Positions 3,673 through 6,686 of a stretch of 6,686 nucleotides of DNA are shown here, in pieces; the first letter of the stretch is position 1; every line of letters begins with the position of its first letter. The DNA comes from JAVVFH01 sp032250585 (lineage in GTDB: Bacteria > Pseudomonadota > Gammaproteobacteria > Xanthomonadales > SZUA-36), in contig JAVVFH010000193.1 in the NCBI GenBank assembly GCA_032250585.1, positions 1-6,686 on the forward strand, written 5' to 3'. Under the pieces are notes generated by a model. That model was not told the origin of the DNA, made no database searches, and was given only the letters and a program-made list of their open reading frames with translations. The position numbers and the translations under genes are program-made.

Positions 3673-4584
3673 CTACCCGAACGCGCCTGTGCGCGTGTAC
3701 ATGTCAATAATGCGCTCGCCCCAGATCAGCGCGATCCAGCCGGCGGCGGCGATGAACGGCCCGAAGGGCATGGGTTTTTCCCGTTGCATCCGGCCGGTGG
3801 CCATCAGCGCGAGTCCGGTCAGCGCGCCGACCACGGAGGACAACAGCACGATCAGGGGCAGCATCTGCCAGCCCATCCAGGCGCCGAGGGCGGCCAGCAG
3901 TTTGAAATCGCCGTAGCCCATGCCTTCCTTGCCGGTGAGCAGGCGGAACAGGTGGTAGATCGACCACAATATGAGGTAGCCGGCGATGGCCCCGATGACG
4001 CTGGAGGCGAGATCCGCGTGTATAGACCAGAAACTCACCAGGATGCCGCCCCACATCAGCGGCAGCGTCATGTTGTCGGGCAGCAGTTGGTGATCGATGT
4101 CGATGCCGGCCAGTGCGATCAGAAAGGCGGTCAGCAGCAGTGCGCTCAGGCCCTGCAGCGTGGGGCCGAAATGCCAGATGGTGATCACGAACAGCAGGGC
4201 GGTGAGCAGTTCCACCAGCGGGTAGCGCACCGAAATCGGGGTTTTGCAGGCCGCACACTTGCCGCGCAGCAGCACGAAACTCAGCAGCGGGAGGTTTTCG
4301 TGCGCGCGGATCGTGTGGCCGCACCTGGGGCATTTCGAGCGGCCCGCGACGATGCCGGGCGGGCGCGGGTCGGCTTCGTGCTGTTCTTTGTGGTCTGTTG
4401 CGGCCCCATCCGTTGAAACGCCATCCGCGCCTTCGGCCAGCAACTCGCGGCACTGGCAGCGCCAGTCGTGCTCCAGCAGCGGCGGCAGGCGCAGGATGAC
4501 CACGTTCAGGAAGCTGCCGATCATCGCGCCCAGTAAAAACACCCCTGCATAGAGCAGGGGCGGCGTGGCAAACAGTAAATCCAT
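3673..4584 (-). CDS. pilD: Type IV prepilin peptidase / N-methyltransferase PilD
   Basis: A 303-residue inner-membrane aspartic protease (peptidase family A24) that removes the leader of prepilins and pseudopilins and methylates the new N-terminal Phe. The N-terminal GSFLNVVILRLP (residues 23-34) is the cytoplasmic methylation-domain signature. A zinc-binding set C85-x2-C88 and C110-x2-C113 follows. The catalytic Asp pair is D162 (GIDIDHQLLPD) and D226 in GMGYGDFK, 64 residues apart as in Pseudomonas PilD. About eight hydrophobic segments are visible. Between the first segment and the zinc motif lies a longer than usual hydrophilic, acidic insert (about residues 50-80). The gene follows pilC by 21 bp and ends the operon; its ATG lacks a strong ribosome binding site. 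Secretion pseudopilins may be additional substrates. Confidence 0.96.
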   Translation of the reverse strand: MDLLFATPPLLYAGVFLLGAMIGSFLNVVILRLPPLLEHDWRCQCRELLAEGADGVSTDGAATDHKEQHEADPRPPGIVAGRSKCPRCGHTIRAHENLPLLSFVLLRGKCAACKTPISVRYPLVELLTALLFVITIWHFGPTLQGLSALLLTAFLIALAGIDIDHQLLPDNMTLPLMWGGILVSFWSIHADLASSVIGAIAGYLILWSIYHLFRLLTGKEGMGYGDFKLLAALGAWMGWQMLPLIVLLSSVVGALTGLALMATGRMQREKPMPFGPFIAAAGWIALIWGERIIDMYTRTGAFG

Positions 4585-4605
4585 TGTGAGGCCGGCTGAC
4601 CGGAG

Positions 4606-5826
4606 TCAGATAACGGCGGCCATCTTGAAGATCGGCAGGTACATGGCGATCACCATCGCGCCGACGAGGACGCCGACGAACACGATGATCAGCGGCTCCA
4701 GCAGGCTGCTCAGGCCGTCCACGGCATCGTCGACCTCCTGCTCGTAGAAATCGGCGACCTTGCTCAGCATGGCGTCCAGGGAGCCGGCCTCCTCGCCGAT
4801 GGCGACCATCTGCACCACCATGTTGGGGAACAGGCCGACCTGCTGCATGGCCATCTGCAGTTGGTGGCCGACCGCCACGTCCTCGCGGATGCGCGCCGCC
4901 GCCATATCGTAGACCCGGTTGCCGGTGGCGCCGGAGACGATCTTCAGCGCGTCGACCAGCGGCACGCCGGCTGCAAAAGTGATGGCCAGCGTGCGGCAGA
5001 AGCGCGCGATGGCGGCCTGCTCGAGAATCGTGCCGACGATCGGCATTTTCAGCGACACGCGGTCGATCCAGTGCGCGAATTTCGTCGAGCGCTTCTTGGC
5101 CATGATCAGGCCGATGATCACGGCGACGAACACCAGCAGCAGGTAGATGCCGTTGGCCCGCATGAAGCGCGAGGCGTCGACCACCATCCGCGTGAAGGCG
5201 GGCAGGTCGGCGCCGAAGCTCTGGAAAATACCCTCGAACTGCGGAATCACGAAGATCAGCAGGATCGAGGAGACGATGATGGCCACCGCGACGACGGCGG
5301 CCGGGTAGTAGAGGGCCTTGCGGATTTTGCCCTTGATACTCTCGACGCGTTCCTTGTGCGTGGCGATGTTGTCGAGGATGGTATCCAGCACACCGGCACT
5401 TTCGCCGGCTTTGACCAGGTTGGTGTACAACTCGTCGAACTGCACCGGGTGCGCCGAAAGCGCCTCGTAGAGGGAGCCGCCCGATTCAACCTCGGAGCGG
5501 ATCTTGTCCACCATCACGCGCATGCGCGGGTTTTTCAGGCCGCCGGCAATGATCTGCAGCGCGGTGACCAGCGGCACGCCGGATTTCAGCATGGTGGCCA
5601 GCTGGCGGCTGAAGACGGCCACGTCCTTGGGGCTGACCCGGCTGCCGGCACCGCCGAACAGCGGCTTGGGTTTTTTGCGCACGGTGATGGGGTTGATGCC
5701 CTGGCGGCGCAATTCCGCCCGCACCAGGTTGGGGTTGGTGGCAATCTGCTGGCCCTTGAGCTTGGTACCGCGCTTGTCCCGCCCCTGCCAGAGGAATACG
5801 GTGGGTTCTGCCTGTACTGTTGCCAT
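4606..5826 (-). CDS. pilC: Type IV pilus inner-membrane platform protein PilC
   Basis: A 406-residue polytopic protein that links the PilB and PilT motors to the growing pilus in the inner membrane. Two T2SSF domains are visible, about residues 70-193 and 272-396, each opening with the FxRxLATMLKSGVPL / FCRTLAITFAAGVPL motif and containing the (V)AGExxGxLD turn (AGESAGVLD 140-148; GEEAGSLD 344-351). Membrane segments lie near 174-197, 227-243 and 378-398. Length is standard for PilC. ATG 5826 is preceded by AAGGA (5838-5834) with 7 bases spacing, inside the end of pilB. The stop of pilB lies only 3 bases upstream, so the two genes are translationally coupled. Confidence 0.96.
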   Translation of the reverse strand: MATVQAEPTVFLWQGRDKRGTKLKGQQIATNPNLVRAELRRQGINPITVRKKPKPLFGGAGSRVSPKDVAVFSRQLATMLKSGVPLVTALQIIAGGLKNPRMRVMVDKIRSEVESGGSLYEALSAHPVQFDELYTNLVKAGESAGVLDTILDNIATHKERVESIKGKIRKALYYPAAVVAVAIIVSSILLIFVIPQFEGIFQSFGADLPAFTRMVVDASRFMRANGIYLLLVFVAVIIGLIMAKKRSTKFAHWIDRVSLKMPIVGTILEQAAIARFCRTLAITFAAGVPLVDALKIVSGATGNRVYDMAAARIREDVAVGHQLQMAMQQVGLFPNMVVQMVAIGEEAGSLDAMLSKVADFYEQEVDDAVDGLSSLLEPLIIVFVGVLVGAMVIAMYLPIFKMAAVI

Positions 5827-5829
5827 AAC

Positions 5830-6686
5830 CTAGTCCTTGGTTACACGGTTGATTTCGATCAGGTCGGTGATCCCCACGGCGACTTTTTTCAGTGCCGATT
5901 GCCGCAAGTCGAGGATTCCTTCCTTCCTTGCCTGCTCGGCGATCTTCAGGGCATCGCCGTCCGCCAGGACGATCCGGGCGATGCTGTCGGTAATTGGCAT
6001 CACTTCGAAGATGCCGGAACGTCCACGGTAGCCCTCGTTGCATTCACTGCAGCCAGTGGGCTGGTAGAGCTTCAATTCGTCCAGTTCCTGTTTCGCGAAA
6101 CCCGCCTGCAGCAACGCCTCGGGCGGCAGTTCCAGCTTCTTCTTGCAGGTATGCAGGGTCCGGATCAGGCGCTGGGCGATGATCAGGTTGACCGCCGAGG
6201 TAATGTTATAACTCGGCACGCCCATGTTCATCAAGCGGGTCACCGACTGCGGCGCGTCGTTGGTGTGCAGGGTGGACAGCACCAGGTGGCCGGTCTGCGC
6301 GGCCTTGATGGCGATCTCGGCGGTTTCCAGGTCGCGGATCTCGCCGACCATGATCACGTCCGGGTCCTGGCGCAGAAAGGCCCGCAATGCGCGGGCGAAG
6401 GTCATGCCCTGCTTGGCGTTCTGCGCGACCTGGTTGATGCCGTGCACGCGGATTTCAACCGGGTCTTCGACGGTGGAGATGTTGCGCCCCTCGTTGTTCA
6501 GCAGTTGCAGCGCCGTGTACAGCGAGACGGTCTTGCCGCTGCCGGTGGGGCCGGTGGCCAGGATCATGCCGTAGGGCTTGTTGACGGCCGCATGAAACGC
6601 CTTTTGCTGGTCATCGTCGAAACCGAGCTGCTCGATGCCCAGCTTGGTGGCGGCCGAATCGAGGATACGCAGCACCACCTTTTCGC
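5830..6686 (-). CDS. pilB: Type IV pilus extension ATPase PilB (C-terminal part, window edge)
   Basis: The C-terminal 285 codons of the cytoplasmic AAA-type secretion ATPase that drives pilin polymerisation; the N-terminal half lies beyond the right edge. Numbering from V at 6678: Walker A GPTGSGKT (43-50), the Asp box around EDPVE (71-75), Walker B VIMVGEIRD (108-116), His box TGHLVLSTLHTND (129-141) and the arginine-rich AQRLIR (168-173). The zinc motif is unusual: the second pair C210-x2-C213 is present, but where most PilB proteins have LCxxCK this one reads LHTCK (175-179), with one residue fewer and His in place of the first Cys. The C-terminal GRSGIFEVMPI is normal. The open upstream frame to 6686 shows that GTG 6678 is internal, not a start. 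Confidence 0.95.
   Translation of the reverse strand, partial: EKVVLRILDSAATKLGIEQLGFDDDQQKAFHAAVNKPYGMILATGPTGSGKTVSLYTALQLLNNEGRNISTVEDPVEIRVHGINQVAQNAKQGMTFARALRAFLRQDPDVIMVGEIRDLETAEIAIKAAQTGHLVLSTLHTNDAPQSVTRLMNMGVPSYNITSAVNLIIAQRLIRTLHTCKKKLELPPEALLQAGFAKQELDELKLYQPTGCSECNEGYRGRSGIFEVMPITDSIARIVLADGDALKIAEQARKEGILDLRQSALKKVAVGITDLIEINRVTKD

Noticed and set aside
3589..4416. Long plus-strand open frame of 275 codons opposite pilD
   Set aside because: It is the antisense of a well-supported pilD gene in GC-rich DNA, with low-complexity Gln/His/Arg-rich content and no family match.

Overview
The window looks like chromosomal DNA of a GC-rich gammaproteobacterium. The evidence is a pilB-pilC-pilD type IV pilus operon in the usual gammaproteobacterial order, a REP-type palindrome pair behind pilD, and toxin-antitoxin families common in Pseudomonas and Chromatiales-like genomes. 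The lineage is inferred from gene content; no species is claimed.

Layout. Bases 1-67 (minus) hold the first 22 codons of what appears to be an ABC-2 polysaccharide export permease, cut by the window edge. Bases 254-3395 form a dense cluster of small addiction-type genes. Three toxin-antitoxin (TA) modules look intact, all toxin first: a Gp49/RelE-like toxin with an XRE antitoxin (387-1023, plus), higB-higA (2361-1762, minus), and a HigB2/RelE-like toxin with an XRE antitoxin (2726-3395, plus). Between them are scars of other genes: a ParD antitoxin that has lost its 3' end (1089-1250), the first 11 codons of a RelB/DinJ antitoxin with promoter, operator and RBS still present (1508-1476 plus upstream), a HicB antitoxin core (2512-2390), the start of a zinc-ribbon protein of a type I associate with insertion sequences (1345-1208), and a piece of a Wzt-type ABC ATPase ending in its Walker A motif (1755-1567). 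A 119-bp segment occurs twice (254-372 and 2519-2637), about 70% identical without gaps. One copy runs into the promoter of the first TA module; the other lies between the hicB scar and the third module.

From 3553 to the end is ordinary core genome. A REP-like inverted pair (3553-3639) lies behind pilD. Then, on the minus strand, come pilD (prepilin peptidase), pilC (inner-membrane platform) and the C-terminal part of pilB (assembly ATPase), tightly spaced and probably one transcript. PilB powers pilin polymerisation through PilC, and PilD cleaves and N-methylates prepilins. In many relatives coaE follows pilD; here the TA cluster does.

Together the window shows a core operon bordering a TA accumulation and decay zone, which separates pilus assembly from polysaccharide export genes. 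The intact modules each carry their own promoter/operator and are probably autoregulated. The broken modules keep only antitoxin pieces. I did not find a clearly new biochemical system; the most unusual items are the duplicated 119-bp segment and the nested TA scars.
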